Source: Caulobacter sp. 602-2 (GTDB taxonomy: Bacteria > Pseudomonadota > Alphaproteobacteria > Caulobacterales > Caulobacteraceae). Taken from it: a DNA stretch of 64,000 bases. Positions 16,509 through 26,927 of the stretch are shown one piece after another. A program made the translations under genes and the position numbers. The stretch lies in assembly GCF_011043625.1 (NCBI RefSeq), contig NZ_JAAKGT010000001.1, positions 372,001-436,000 of the forward strand. The letters run 5' to 3'. Position 1 is the stretch's first letter; every line of letters starts with the position of its first letter. A model generated the notes under the pieces. The model made no database searches, was not told where the DNA came from, and saw nothing but the letters and a program-made list of their open reading frames with translations.

Positions 16509-18971
16509 ATGACCCTTCGCATCCGGACCCTTGCCCTGGCCACGGCCTCGGCGTTCGCAACGGCGATCGCAGCCCAGGGCGCCGACCTGACGGTGGACGC
16601 GACCCGTCCGCCCGCCGCGGTGCGCTCCGAGCACCTGCGCATGGGGGCCTCCACAGCACCCGACGGCCAGACGCTGGGCGTCAACAACCGCTACCTGACG
16701 CGCAACGGCCAGCCCTGGATCCCGGTCATGGGCGAGTTCCACTACACCCGTTATCCGCCCGAGAACTGGAACGCCGAGCTGGCCAAGATGAAGGCCCAGG
16801 GCGTCGACATCGTGGCCACCTACATCATCTGGAACCACCACGAGGAGCGCGCCGGTCAGTTCAACTGGGCGGGCGATCGTGATCTCAAGCGCTTCGTCGC
16901 GCTGACCAAGGCCAATGGCCTGATGGTGGTGATCCGCATCGGCCCCTGGGCCCATGGCGAGGTGCGCTGGGGCGGCACGCCCGATTGGGTGGTCAACGCC
17001 ATGCCCACCCGGCGCGATGATCCGGTCTACCTGACCTATGTCGAGCGCTACTGGCGCGAGATCTACAGACAGGTCGAGGGCCAGCTTTGGAAGGACGGCG
17101 GCCCTGTCGTCGGCGTCCAACTGGAGAACGAGTACAATCTCGGTGGTCCTGGCGCCGGCGTCGGGCATATCGCGACGCTCAAGACCCTGGCGCGCAAGAT
17201 CGGCTTCGACGTGCCGCTCTACACGGTGACCGGCTGGGACAACGCGGTCTATCCCAAGGGCGAGGTCATTCCCGTGTTCGGCGGTTACGCCGACGAACCG
17301 TGGAGCGCCAGGCAGGGCCGCCTGCCGCCCAAGGAGGTCTACGCCTTCCGCTTCGCCAGCCGCGTCGGCGGGGATCTCGGCGCGCAGACGACGTCGCGCA
17401 ATCCCGGCACGATCGAGACCGACATGGACAACACCCCTTTCCTGGGGGCGGAGTTCGGCGGCGGCGTGCCGATCATGTATCGTCGCAGGCCCTATCTGTC
17501 GCCCGACGACGTGGCCGCCATGCTGCCGGTGCAGCTGGGCTCGGGGGCCAATCTCTACGGCTACTACATGTTCCATGGCGGCCGTAATCCGCAGGGCCAC
17601 ACCACCCTGGAGGAGGACGACCGCCAGGGCGGCTACAACGGCATGCCGATCATCAACTACGATTTCCAGGCGCCGCTGGGCCAGTACGGCCAGGTTCACC
17701 CCGTCGCCGACGCGGTCCGGCCCTACCACCTGTTCATGAAGGCGTTCGGAGCCAGGCTCGCGCCGATGGAGGTGCAGCGGCCAGCCGAAAGGCTGAGCGG
17801 CCGCGACGACGTTTCCACCCCGCGCTGGTCGGTGCGCAGCCAGGGCGACCGTGGCTTCCTGTTCTTCAACAACCACGTGCGGCAGTTCGAAACTCCGATT
17901 CAGGCCAAGACCCGCTTCGAGGTCAAGCTGCCCGGCGGCCTCGTGACCTTCCCGAGCCGTGCTGTCGACATCCCCGCCGGCGCCTATTTCGTCTGGCCGA
18001 TCAACCTGGATCTCGACGGCGCCAACCTGGCCTGGGCCAGCGCCCAGCCGCTGACCCGGCTCGAAGACGCCGACGGGCCCGTCTACGTCTTTTCGGCCAC
18101 CAAGGGCGTGCCGGTGGAGATGGCCTTCTCGGCCGATGTCGTGGTCACGCTGAACGGCAAGCGCCTGAAGGCCGCCGGCGGCCGCGTGGTGACCCCGACC
18201 CTGACGCCCGAGGGCGTGCGCGAGCTGGCCGTACGGGCCCCTGGCGGCAAGCGGGTGCGGATCGTGCTGATCAGCGCCGAACAGGCCAGGCAGGCCTATC
18301 TGCTGCCGTTCGGCGGCAAGGAGCGGCTGGTGCTCAGCGAGGATCCGATCTTCGCCGATGGCGAAGGATGGTCGGTGCGCTCCAAGGCCGACGCCGGCTT
18401 CCGTCTCTCGGTGCTGCCCGCGCTGGACGCCGCGCCGGTCGCCAGCCTGCCGCTGCGCCGCGTGAAGGGGCGGGGAGCCTTCCAGGTGTTCGAGGCCCAG
18501 GCGTCCGCCAAGACCCTGACCGCCGAGGTCAAGCCGCTGCGTAAGCCTCAGGGAATGCCGGCACCGGAGATCGGCGGGCGGGCCAAGGCCGTGCTGCAGC
18601 CCTATGCCGAGCAGTACGGGCGCTCGGGCGCCTGGACGCTGAGCCTGCCGAAGGGCGCGCTCGACGGCCTGAGCGAGGTCTGGTTGGAGATCGACTATGC
18701 CGGCGACGTGGCGCGCCTGTTCGACGACGTCGAAATGCTGGACGACCAGTTCTACTACGGCCCCAAGTGGGAGGTGGGGCTGAGCCGCTTCAGCGACAGG
18801 CTGGGCCGCGACTGGACGCTGACGGTGCTGCCGCTGCGCGCCGACAATCCGCTCTATATCCAACCCGAGGTGAAGGCGCCGATCCCGGTCGGCGGCCAGG
18901 TGGGCGAGGTGAGGGGCGTGCGGATCGTTCCGGAGTACGAACTGCGGCTGACCTCCGGGACACGCAGGTGA
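16509..18971 (+). CDS. Secreted GH35 beta-galactosidase
   Basis: An 820-residue enzyme with signal peptide ending near IAAQGA. The GH35 catalytic barrel begins with VMGEFHYTRYP; the acid/base is the second Glu of QLENEYN (E208) and the nucleophile is Glu in FLGAEFGGG (E315). The C-terminal half is beta-rich, as in long GH35 enzymes. It removes non-reducing beta-galactose from galactosides such as plant galactans or xyloglucan side chains. It lies directly after the sugar porter and probably shares its transcript. The AraC gene 89 bp downstream is a separate unit or a readthrough target. Confidence 0.9.
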   Translation: MTLRIRTLALATASAFATAIAAQGADLTVDATRPPAAVRSEHLRMGASTAPDGQTLGVNNRYLTRNGQPWIPVMGEFHYTRYPPENWNAELAKMKAQGVDIVATYIIWNHHEERAGQFNWAGDRDLKRFVALTKANGLMVVIRIGPWAHGEVRWGGTPDWVVNAMPTRRDDPVYLTYVERYWREIYRQVEGQLWKDGGPVVGVQLENEYNLGGPGAGVGHIATLKTLARKIGFDVPLYTVTGWDNAVYPKGEVIPVFGGYADEPWSARQGRLPPKEVYAFRFASRVGGDLGAQTTSRNPGTIETDMDNTPFLGAEFGGGVPIMYRRRPYLSPDDVAAMLPVQLGSGANLYGYYMFHGGRNPQGHTTLEEDDRQGGYNGMPIINYDFQAPLGQYGQVHPVADAVRPYHLFMKAFGARLAPMEVQRPAERLSGRDDVSTPRWSVRSQGDRGFLFFNNHVRQFETPIQAKTRFEVKLPGGLVTFPSRAVDIPAGAYFVWPINLDLDGANLAWASAQPLTRLEDADGPVYVFSATKGVPVEMAFSADVVVTLNGKRLKAAGGRVVTPTLTPEGVRELAVRAPGGKRVRIVLISAEQARQAYLLPFGGKERLVLSEDPIFADGEGWSVRSKADAGFRLSVLPALDAAPVASLPLRRVKGRGAFQVFEAQASAKTLTAEVKPLRKPQGMPAPEIGGRAKAVLQPYAEQYGRSGAWTLSLPKGALDGLSEVWLEIDYAGDVARLFDDVEMLDDQFYYGPKWEVGLSRFSDRLGRDWTLTVLPLRADNPLYIQPEVKAPIPVGGQVGEVRGVRIVPEYELRLTSGTRR

Positions 18972-19060
18972 CGGCCGGGGCGTCCTTCACGCGTCGCTAG
19001 GGCGGCGTCGAGCTGGCATGAGGTCGTGTGGCGCGAGCTCTGGTTGTTCTTTGACGCGTC

Positions 19061-20110
19061 TTGGAATACCGGTTGCTGATTGTCGCCAAGTCGACACAGT
19101 TTGCGACCCAGCGCACCAAGATGACGCCCGATCCGTCCCGATATTCCGTCTCGAGCGCGTTCGCCACGTTCACCGACCCCGAGACGATGGCTCTGGCGAT
19201 CGGCGACATCAATTCGGGCGCGAAGCCTCTTCCGCTCGAACGTGGCAGGCTGCGGTTCGACGGCATGCTGGCGCGGGCGAGCTTTGGCGGACTGAACCTT
19301 GGCATGGGTCGGTTCGCTCAGGGCATCGCCCAGACCGCGGCCATCCCCGGCGTCCACACCTTCATGTTCGCCACCGAGCCGGGGATCATGCGGCGGGTCT
19401 CGGGGCGCAAGCTCTTCGGCCGGCACATCTTTCACTTCCGGCCCAACGAACGGACCGTCACGAGCTCGCCGCCCGGCATGCCCTGGGCCTTCGGCATCGT
19501 GACCATGCCGTTCGAGCGACTTACGGCGCACGCGCCCGATCTGATGGGCGCCGGGCATGGCGCGCCGCTGGACGATGACCGCATGTTCGTCGCGCCGGCG
19601 GCGGCGATGAACGAGCTCATCGCGCTGATGGGCGACATTTCCGGCGTGATCCGGAGCCGGCCGCATATCCTCGCCGAGCCGCAACCCTCCAAGGCCCTGG
19701 CTGGCGCGGTCGTAGACAGGCTGATGGCCTGCCTCTCACAGGGGCTGGTCAAGCCGGGCAGGGCCGCCCTCGGGCGTCATCGCCAGATCGTCGCCCGCTT
19801 CGAAAGCGCCCTGGAGGAGCGGCCGGAGGAGATGCTGTCGCTGGGCGACATCTGCAGGGTCGTGGGTGTTGCCGAGCGGACGCTGAACCTGGCCTGCCAG
19901 GAATTCCTGGGAGAAAGCGCGGTGCGCTACGCTCGCAATCGCCGGCTGGACCTTGTCCATGCGCGGCTGCAGGCTTGCGATCCCGCCACTACGCTGGTGA
20001 CCAACATCGCTATGGACCACGGCTTCTGGGAGCTGGGCCGTTTCGCCCAGGCCTATGGCCTGCGTTTCGGCGAGCGTCCTTCCGACACCTTGCGCCGCAA
20101 CACGCACTGA
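19061..20110 (+). CDS. AraC-family transcriptional regulator
   Basis: A 349-residue protein with a C-terminal AraC DNA-binding domain: the first helix-turn-helix reads SLGDICRVVGVAERTLNLACQEF and the second TNIAMDHGFWELGRFAQAYGLRFGERPSDTLR. The N-terminal 240 residues form a ligand or dimerisation region without a recognisable cupin signature. The start could be 19061 or the internal ATG at 19121 (MTPDPSRY), which looks more natural. It sits between the galactoside locus and the autotransporter gene. Either could be its target, and nothing in the sequence decides. Confidence 0.83.
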   Translation: MEYRLLIVAKSTQFATQRTKMTPDPSRYSVSSAFATFTDPETMALAIGDINSGAKPLPLERGRLRFDGMLARASFGGLNLGMGRFAQGIAQTAAIPGVHTFMFATEPGIMRRVSGRKLFGRHIFHFRPNERTVTSSPPGMPWAFGIVTMPFERLTAHAPDLMGAGHGAPLDDDRMFVAPAAAMNELIALMGDISGVIRSRPHILAEPQPSKALAGAVVDRLMACLSQGLVKPGRAALGRHRQIVARFESALEERPEEMLSLGDICRVVGVAERTLNLACQEFLGESAVRYARNRRLDLVHARLQACDPATTLVTNIAMDHGFWELGRFAQAYGLRFGERPSDTLRRNTH

Positions 20111-20161
20111 CCCTTCCGCTCCAAGCGCCGCTGTTCATGCCGGGATTGCATAGGCGCTCAC

Positions 20162-20182
20162 CCGTCCCGCTGGCAGGGACGG
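20162..20182. terminator. Hairpin between AraC gene and autotransporter
   Basis: A perfect 7-bp stem (CCGTCCC / GGGACGG) with a 7-base loop, 52 bp past the AraC stop. It has no T run. It may end the AraC transcript or sit in the autotransporter leader. Confidence 0.35.
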
Positions 20183-20296
20183 TCGACACGCGTCATGCGG
20201 ATCATCGACGCGGCGCGCGTAAGGCGCCGCCGTCGGCCGCTGTTTGCGCGTGCGTTTCAGGGGGATCGGGCCAGGCCCAGCCGAACGCGTCGCGTG

Positions 20297-23200
20297 ATGC
20301 GTTCCGACGTCCCTGCGGTTCAGGAGCGGCTCGCCAAGACGGGCCTGGCAGGTGTCAAAGTGCTGCAGTCGTTCAACAAGGCGCGGGTCATCCGCAACTC
20401 GGTCTCGCTCACGGTGCTCGCGCTGGCCGTCGGCCTCGGCGCCCCGATGGCGCAGGCCCGGCAGATCACCAAGGGCGGGGGCGACGGCGCCGGCTATACT
20501 CCCCACACGCCTCAGGGCGGTATTGCGGGCGGCGGCGGCGGGGCCTCCGGCGCTGGAAGCTACGGCGGGGCAGCGGCGACTACACCCACCGGTTCGGCGG
20601 AAGCCGGGGCTGGTGCGGCCGGAGGGCAGCCTGGGGCGCTGAACGACCTTTCGGCCGGCGGCGGTGGCGCGGCTGGCGGCGGTAGCGGCGGCGCCGGCGG
20701 CCTGGGCTCGCAGCTCGCCACGACTGGAACCGCTTCGTTGACCGTCGACTTCATCGCGACAGACGGCGCCAACGGTGGTGCGAGCGCGGCGGGCGGCGGG
20801 CGGCGGCGGCGGCGGTGGGCTCGTTCTGACGGGGACGAACGTTCAGCTGTCGACCGCGGGCTATGACGTCACGGGCGGCGACGGCGGCGCGGGCAGTGGC
20901 GGCGTTGGCGGCGGCGGTGGCGGCGGTGGCGGCGGCGCCGGACTGGTGTTGCTGAATGGCGGTTCGGTGACCGTCAACGGCGGCGCGGGCGGTTCGGCCA
21001 GCGCCATCACGGGCGGCGCGGGCAGCTCGTTCGGCAACGGCGGCGCCGGCCTGTTCCTCTACAGCGGCGGTTCGTTGAACGTCGTCAGCGGCACGATCAC
21101 GGGCGGGGCAGGGGGCACCTTCGCCAGCTGGGCAGGGGCCGGCGCCGCCGGCGTGCTCAGCAACCTGGGAACCATCACGAACGCCGGCACGATCACGGGC
21201 GGCGAGGGCGGCTACGGCTATTCGAACGGCGGCGCGGCCGGAAACGGCGTGATCGCCTGGGGCGGCTCGATCGAGAACAGCGCGACCGGCGTGATCGCCG
21301 GCGGCGTCGGCGGGCGCGGCAACGGCGGTTCCGGCAGCAACTATTCCGGCGCGGGCGGGGCGGGCATCGTCTTCACGGGCGGCCAGCCGGGGGTGCTGGT
21401 CAACGCCGGAACGATCCAGGGCGGAGCGGGCGGTCGGCCCTCCAACGCGATCCAGCCGGGGGCCGGCGGCCGGGGCGTGGTCGGCGCCAGCACCGGCTCC
21501 ACCACCATCATCAATTCGGGCACGATCATCGGCGGCGTGAACAACCGCTCCCAGCGCGCCTACGCGATCGAGCTGTTCGGCAGCGACAACCGCCTGGAAC
21601 TCCATGCGGGCTCGTGGATCCGTGACGTCGTGGCGGTGTCTGGCGGCGGTTCCAACAACGTGCTGGCCCTGGGCGGCGCGGGCGACGACACCTTCAACGC
21701 CTCGCATATCGGATCGGACGGGTCCGTCGACGGCTACGGCCTGATGGGCTTCGACACCTTCCAGAAGTTGGGCGCCAGCACCTGGACCCTGACGGGTGCG
21801 GGCAGCCAGACCTGGTCGGTGCTTGAAGGCGTGCTGAAGGGCGACAGCAACAGCCTGGCCGGCAGCGTGGTCTTCGGCAGCGGCGCCGGCAGCCGGGGTG
21901 TCGTCTTCGACCAGGCGTTCGACGGTGTCTATGCCGGCCAGATCTCCAGCGGCGGCACGGTGACCAAGGCGGGCGCGGGAACGCTGACCGTGAGCGGCGA
22001 GATCGCATCGGACTGGGCGATCTCGGGCGGCGGCGTGATAGCCGGGACGGATACGATCCGTGGCGCCATTGCGATCGCAGCCGGCGCGTTCCTCACCTTC
22101 GACCAGAGCAGCAACGGAACCTATGGGTTCGAGCTTTCGGGCGCTGGCGCGTTCCGCAAGGCCGGCGCGGGCAAGCTGATCCTGACCGAGGATTCATCGG
22201 CTTTCACCGGCGCGACGGCCGTCAACGCCGGAACCCTGTTGGTCAATGGCTCCCTGGCCGGGTCGACCGTCACCGTCGCCTCCGGCGCCGCCCTGGGCGG
22301 TTCGGGAACGGTGGGCGCTGCCGTCATCCAGAGCGGCGGCCATCTGGCGGCCGGCAACTCGGTCGGCACGCTGTCGATCGCCGGGAACCTGACCCTGGCC
22401 TCCGGCTCCAACCTCGACTTCGAACTGGGTGCGCCGGGCGCGTCGTCGGCTTCCCCGGGCGTCAGCGACCGCCTGGTCGTCGGCGGCGACCTGGCGCTGA
22501 ACGGCGTGGTCAACCTCTCGCAGAGCGCCGACCCCGCCGACGGCGTCGCCGGCATCGGCTACTATCGCCTGATCACCTACGGCGGCGCCCTGACCGCCAA
22601 CACGGCGACGATCGGCGCCAAGCCCTCGCTGAGCAACGTGAACTACGCGCTGCAGGCGGGCGGCGGCCGGGTCGACCTTTACATCAGCAGCGCGCTGGTT
22701 CCTGGCGACGACACCCTGCAGCACTGGCAGGGCGGCGACGGTGTCTGGAGCGCGACCAGCACGCAGTGGCTGAACGACGGCGGCAACACCCCGTACGCCT
22801 GGGTGGGCAAGTATGCGATCTTCAAGGACGCCGGCGCCTTCACGGGCGGCGCGGTGACGGTGGACGGCGCGCAGAGCTTCATCGGCCTGCAGTTCGTCGA
22901 CGAGGGCTATGAGCTGACCGGAACCGGCCAGTTGGTCACCGTCCCGGGCACGAGCGAGATCCGCGTTCTGGCCGACCTCGCCAAGATCGGCGTGGGGATC
23001 ACCGGCCCCGGCGCGATCACCAAGACCCAGGCCGGCACGCTGGTCCTGACCGGCGCCAATACCTATGCCGGCGGGACCACGATCGATGCGGGCACGCTGC
23101 AGATCGGCGACGGCGGGACTTCGGGCTCGATCGTCGGCAATGTCGCCAACAACGGCGTGCTGGTCTTCAAACGGTCGGACGCCATCACCTTCGATGGCCG

Positions 23201-26200
23201 GATCACCGGCTCGGGCGCGGTGCGCATCCTGGACGGCGGCGTGACCTTCACCGCCGACAACATCTACACCGGCGGTACGACCATCGCCGCGGGCGCGCAG
23301 CTGAACCTGGGCGGAGGCGGCGCGAGCGGTTCGATCGGCGACGTGGTCGTCAACGGGGCCCTGGCGTTCGATCGCTCCGATAATTTCACTTTCTCCGGCG
23401 TCATCACCGGCTCGGGTATTGTTCGCCAGGTCGGTTCGGGCCAGTTGGCGCTGACCGGCAACAACTCAGGCTTCACCGGCGCGATTGTCGTCGATGCGGG
23501 AAGCCTGATGCTCAACGGGTACATGCCCGGTTCGACGATCACCGTCGGCTCTGGTGCGACGCTGAACGGCGCGGGCGCGGTGGGTGACGTCACCATATTG
23601 AGCGGTGGCCATCTGGCGCCGGGCGCCTCCATCGGCTCGATGTCGATCGGAGGGGACCTGACCCTGGCCGCGGGCTCCAACCTCGACATCGAATTGGGCG
23701 CCCCGGGCTTCTCGTTGACGTCTCCCGGCGTCAGCGACTACCTGACGGTCAACGGCGATCTGACGCTGAACGGTGTGATCAATCTCGTGGGAACCACGCA
23801 GCCGGGCTTCGGCACCGCCGACGTTGGCTACTATCGCCTCATCACCTATCGCGGCGCCCTGATCTCCAATACGGCGACGATCGGCTCGACGCCGTCGCTG
23901 AGCAACGTGGACTACACGCTGCAAGCGGGCGGTGGCCGGGTCAACCTCATCATCACCAGCACGCTCATTCCCGGCGACAACACCCTGCAGCACTGGCAGG
24001 GCGGCGATGGGGTCTGGAACGCCGACAACAAGCAATGGTTGAACCAGGGCGGCAACACTCTGGATGACTGGGCCAGCAACTACGCCGTCTTCAAGGACGC
24101 CGGCTCATTCGCCGGCGGCCAGATCACGGTCGAGGATAGCTTGAGGTTCAAGGGCCTGCAGTTCGTCGACGAGGGCTATGAGTTGACGGGGACGGGGCGC
24201 CTGCTCACCGCCGCGGCGGGCAGCGAGATCCGCGTCCTGGCCGATGTCGCCAAGATCGGCGCGTCGATCTACGGCATGGGCCGGATCATCAAGACCGAAG
24301 CTGGGACGCTGATCCTGACGGGGGACAACTCTTACGGCGGCACCACCATCCAGGCGGGCACGCTGCAGATCGGCGATGGCGGCGTGTCGGGTTCGATCGT
24401 CGGCGACGTCGCCAACAACGGCGTGCTGGCCTTCAACCGGTCGGACGCCGTCACCTTCAACGGCCAGATCTCCGGTGCCGGCGCGGTGCGCATCCTGGAC
24501 GGCGGCGTCACCTTCACCTCCAACAACACCTATTCCGGCGTCACGACCATCGCCTCGGGCGCGCAACTGAACCTCGGCGGAGGCGGAACGAGGGGCGCCG
24601 TCGGCGGCGACGTGGTCGTCAACGGCGCGCTGCTGTTCGACCGTTCGGACAGCCTGACCTACGCCGGCTCCATCAGCGGCTCGGGCTCTCTGCGCCAGGT
24701 CGGCGCGGGCAAGACCGAACTGACCGGGGCCTCCGGCGGCTTCACCGGCGCGACGACCGTCGAGCGGGGCGTGCTGGCGGTGAACGGCGTGCTCGGCGGC
24801 GCGCTGGACGTCTGGTCGGGTGGTCGCCTCCAGGGCGTCGGCACGGTGGGAACCACCGTCGTGTCGGGCACGATCGCGCCGGGCAACTCGATCGGCGTGC
24901 TCAATGTCGCCGGGGGCGTCACCTTCAAGCCTGGCTCGATCTTCGAGGTCGAGACGAACGCGGCGGGGCAGTCGGACATGATCCTCGCCTCCGGCCTGGC
25001 CACGATCCAGGGCGGGACCGTCAAGGTGCTGGCGGGCGCGGGAGACTATCGGCCGCAGACCAACTACCTGATCCTGCACGCCAACGGAGGCCTGGCGGCC
25101 GGAAGCAAGTTCGACGGCGTGACCTCGAACCTGGCCTTCCTCGATCCGTCGCTCAGCTATGACGGCTTCAACGTCTATCTGCGGCTGCGGCGCAACGACA
25201 TCAGCTTCACGGACATCGGCGTGACCCCGAACCAGGTCGCGGCGGGGGCGGGGGCCCAGCACCTGGGGTGGGACAACCCGGTCTTCGACGCCGTGGTCAA
25301 CCTCTCGGCCGAGCAGGCGCGCGACGCCTTCGACCAGTTGGCCGGCTCGGACTACGCCAGCCTGCGCGGCTCGCTGATCCAGGACAGCCGCTTCGTGCGC
25401 GACGCGATCCTGGCGCGGGGCGACTTGGCCGGCGTCGAGGGATCGTCGGCCTGGGGAGAGACCTTCGGCGGCTGGGGCTCCATGAAGGGCGACGGCAACG
25501 CTCAGAGCTACGACCGCGACGTCCAGGGATTGGTGACAGGCTATGACGCCTCGCTGGGCCGGGACATCCGCGCCGGCGTCGCCGTGGGCTACAGCGCCGG
25601 CGACCTGAAGACCGCGCGCGCCAGGCACGACGTCGAGACCTATCACCTCGGCGGCTATGTCCTGGCCGAGCGCGGCGGGGTGTCGTTCCAGCTTGGCGGC
25701 GCCTATGCCTGGCATGAGGTCGAGGCCTCGCGCCGGGTCGCGTTCGGAACGTTCGGCGAGACCCTGTCGAGCGACTACTCGGCCCGCACCTATCAAGCGT
25801 TCGGCGAAGTCGCCCTGAAGCGCGAGGTGGCCGGCACGACGGTGCAGCCGTTCCTGGGCCTTGCCTATGTCGGCTTGACCGGCGCCGATGTCGCCGAGAA
25901 GGGGGGCAGCGCCGCGCTGCATGGCGGCGGCGATGAGCACCTGACCTATGGTTCGGTCGGCGTGCGCCTGAAGAGCGATCTGAAGGCGGGCGAGCTTGGC
26001 CTGCGCCTTGCCGGTTCGGCCGCGCTGCGCCACGCCTTCGGTGATCGCGCACCGACCATCGACCTGGGGTTCACCGGCGCGCCGTCGTTCGGGATCATCG
26101 GTGCTCCGATCGACAAGGACGCCCTGGCCGTCAATCTGGGGCTGGAGGCCGACCTTAGCCGCAGCGCCGTGATCGGCGTGACCTATTCCGGCGCCTACGG

Positions 26201-26252
26201 CGATCGCCTGAGCGACCACGGCGCCCGCGCCCAGGTCAGCTGGAGGTTCTGA
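20297..26252 (+). CDS. Giant Gly-rich autotransporter (AIDA/pertactin-like), frame broken near 20790-20812
   Basis: The coding run starts at ATG 20297 with a long signal (N-region, then NSVSLTVLALAVGLGAPMAQA) and reads to a GGC-rich tract at about 20790-20812. There the frame shifts by one base: one extra G in GGGCGGCGGGCGG sends this frame to a stop at about 20866, while a long frame (in-frame GTG near 20775) continues to 26252. Joined, the protein would be about 1985 residues. The passenger holds beta-helix repeats (GTLVLTGANTYAGGTTI type), including a 423-residue unit repeated at 1269-bp spacing. The last 300 residues form an autotransporter beta barrel ending SWRF. It should be surface-displayed. 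The break may be a real mutation, phase variation or an assembly error. Confidence 0.8.
22155..24900 (+). repeat. 1269-bp tandem repeat inside the autotransporter passenger
   Basis: Equivalent codons recur at exactly 1269 bp spacing: the CGC-AAG/CAG site lies at 22155, 23424 and 24693, and the TLQHWQGGDGVW segment at 22712 and 23981. There are two full 423-residue units plus a partial third. Long stretches are conserved (GLQFVDEGYELTGTG, GAVRILDGGVTFT), with many substitutions elsewhere, so the duplication is not recent. Confidence 0.8.
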
Positions 26253-26265
26253 TTGGCGTTGGCGA

Positions 26266-26288
26266 GGCGACCAGACACTCTGGTCGCC
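26266..26288. terminator. Bidirectional terminator hairpin
   Basis: A perfect 10-bp stem (GGCGACCAGA / TCTGGTCGCC) with a 3-base loop, placed between the convergent autotransporter (ends 26252) and response-regulator gene (ends 26301). Confidence 0.75.
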
Positions 26289-26300
26289 ATCGCTGATGGT

Positions 26301-26927
26301 CTAGAGCGCGATGATGCCGCGGCGCAGCGCCGTGGTGACGGCCTGGGTCCTGTCGTTGACGTCGAGCTTGGAGAAGATGCTGCGGATGTGGGCCTTCACG
26401 GTCTCCTCGGACAGCGAAAGCCGGTAGGCGATCGTCTTGTTCGCGCCGCCGGCGGCCATGCATTCCAGCACCTCGATCTCGCGGGCGCTGAGCGGCTCCT
26501 CGGCGGCGTGCACGGCGATCTCCTGGGCGACCTCGGGCAGGACGAAGCGACGACCGGCGTGCACCAGCCGGATGGTGTCGAGCAGTTCGTGGCGGAGCGA
26601 GGACTTCAGGAGGTAGCCGCTGGCGCCGGCCTTGAGGGCCCGGACGGCCTGGGCGTCGCCTTGATAGGTCGTCAGCACCACGATGCGCGCGTCGGACGCC
26701 GTCTCGCGGATCGCGACGATGGCGTCCAGCCCGTTCATGATCGGCATCTGCAGGTCCATCAGGATCACGTCCGGACGGAGTTGCCGGAAGGCGTCGACGG
26801 CCTGCCGGCCGTTCTCGCATTCGCCCACGATCATCATGTCTTCCTGCGGTCCGACCAGGGCCGCGACGCCCTCTCGAAAGACGGCGTGGTCGTCCACGGT
26901 GAGAACACGGATGGGGCGGCTGGTCAT
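26301..26927 (-). CDS. NarL/FixJ-type response regulator
   Basis: A 208-residue regulator from the ATG ending at 26927, overlapping the kinase stop by 4 bp (ATGA). Receiver domain: VDDHAVFREG, phosphorylation Asp at D58 in LMDLQMP, Thr in LTTYQGD and Lys in YLLKSS. The C-terminal LuxR-type helix-turn-helix reads LSAREIEVLECMAAGGANKTIA then ETVKAHI. It should be phosphorylated by the adjacent propeller histidine kinase and bind DNA near target promoters, possibly the neighbouring autotransporter; the target is not known. An upstream extension of the frame overlaps the kinase and is a shadow. Confidence 0.92.
   Translation of the reverse strand: MTSRPIRVLTVDDHAVFREGVAALVGPQEDMMIVGECENGRQAVDAFRQLRPDVILMDLQMPIMNGLDAIVAIRETASDARIVVLTTYQGDAQAVRALKAGASGYLLKSSLRHELLDTIRLVHAGRRFVLPEVAQEIAVHAAEEPLSAREIEVLECMAAGGANKTIAYRLSLSEETVKAHIRSIFSKLDVNDRTQAVTTALRRGIIAL

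Noticed and set aside
16353..18863. Antisense 836-residue open frame opposite the GH35 gene
   Set aside because: No family features and shadowing of an evident glycosidase.
20195..20866. A stand-alone 223-residue secreted Gly-rich protein
   Set aside because: Its Gly-rich part continues into the next frame after a one-base slip; treated as the 5' end of the autotransporter.
20880..21560. A CRISPR-like array in the Gly repeats
   Set aside because: Repeats are coding GGC/GGT stretches of variable length, without spacers.
24105..26219. Antisense 704-residue open frame opposite the autotransporter
   Set aside because: Opposite strand of the autotransporter, with repetitive Ala/Gly/Val composition.
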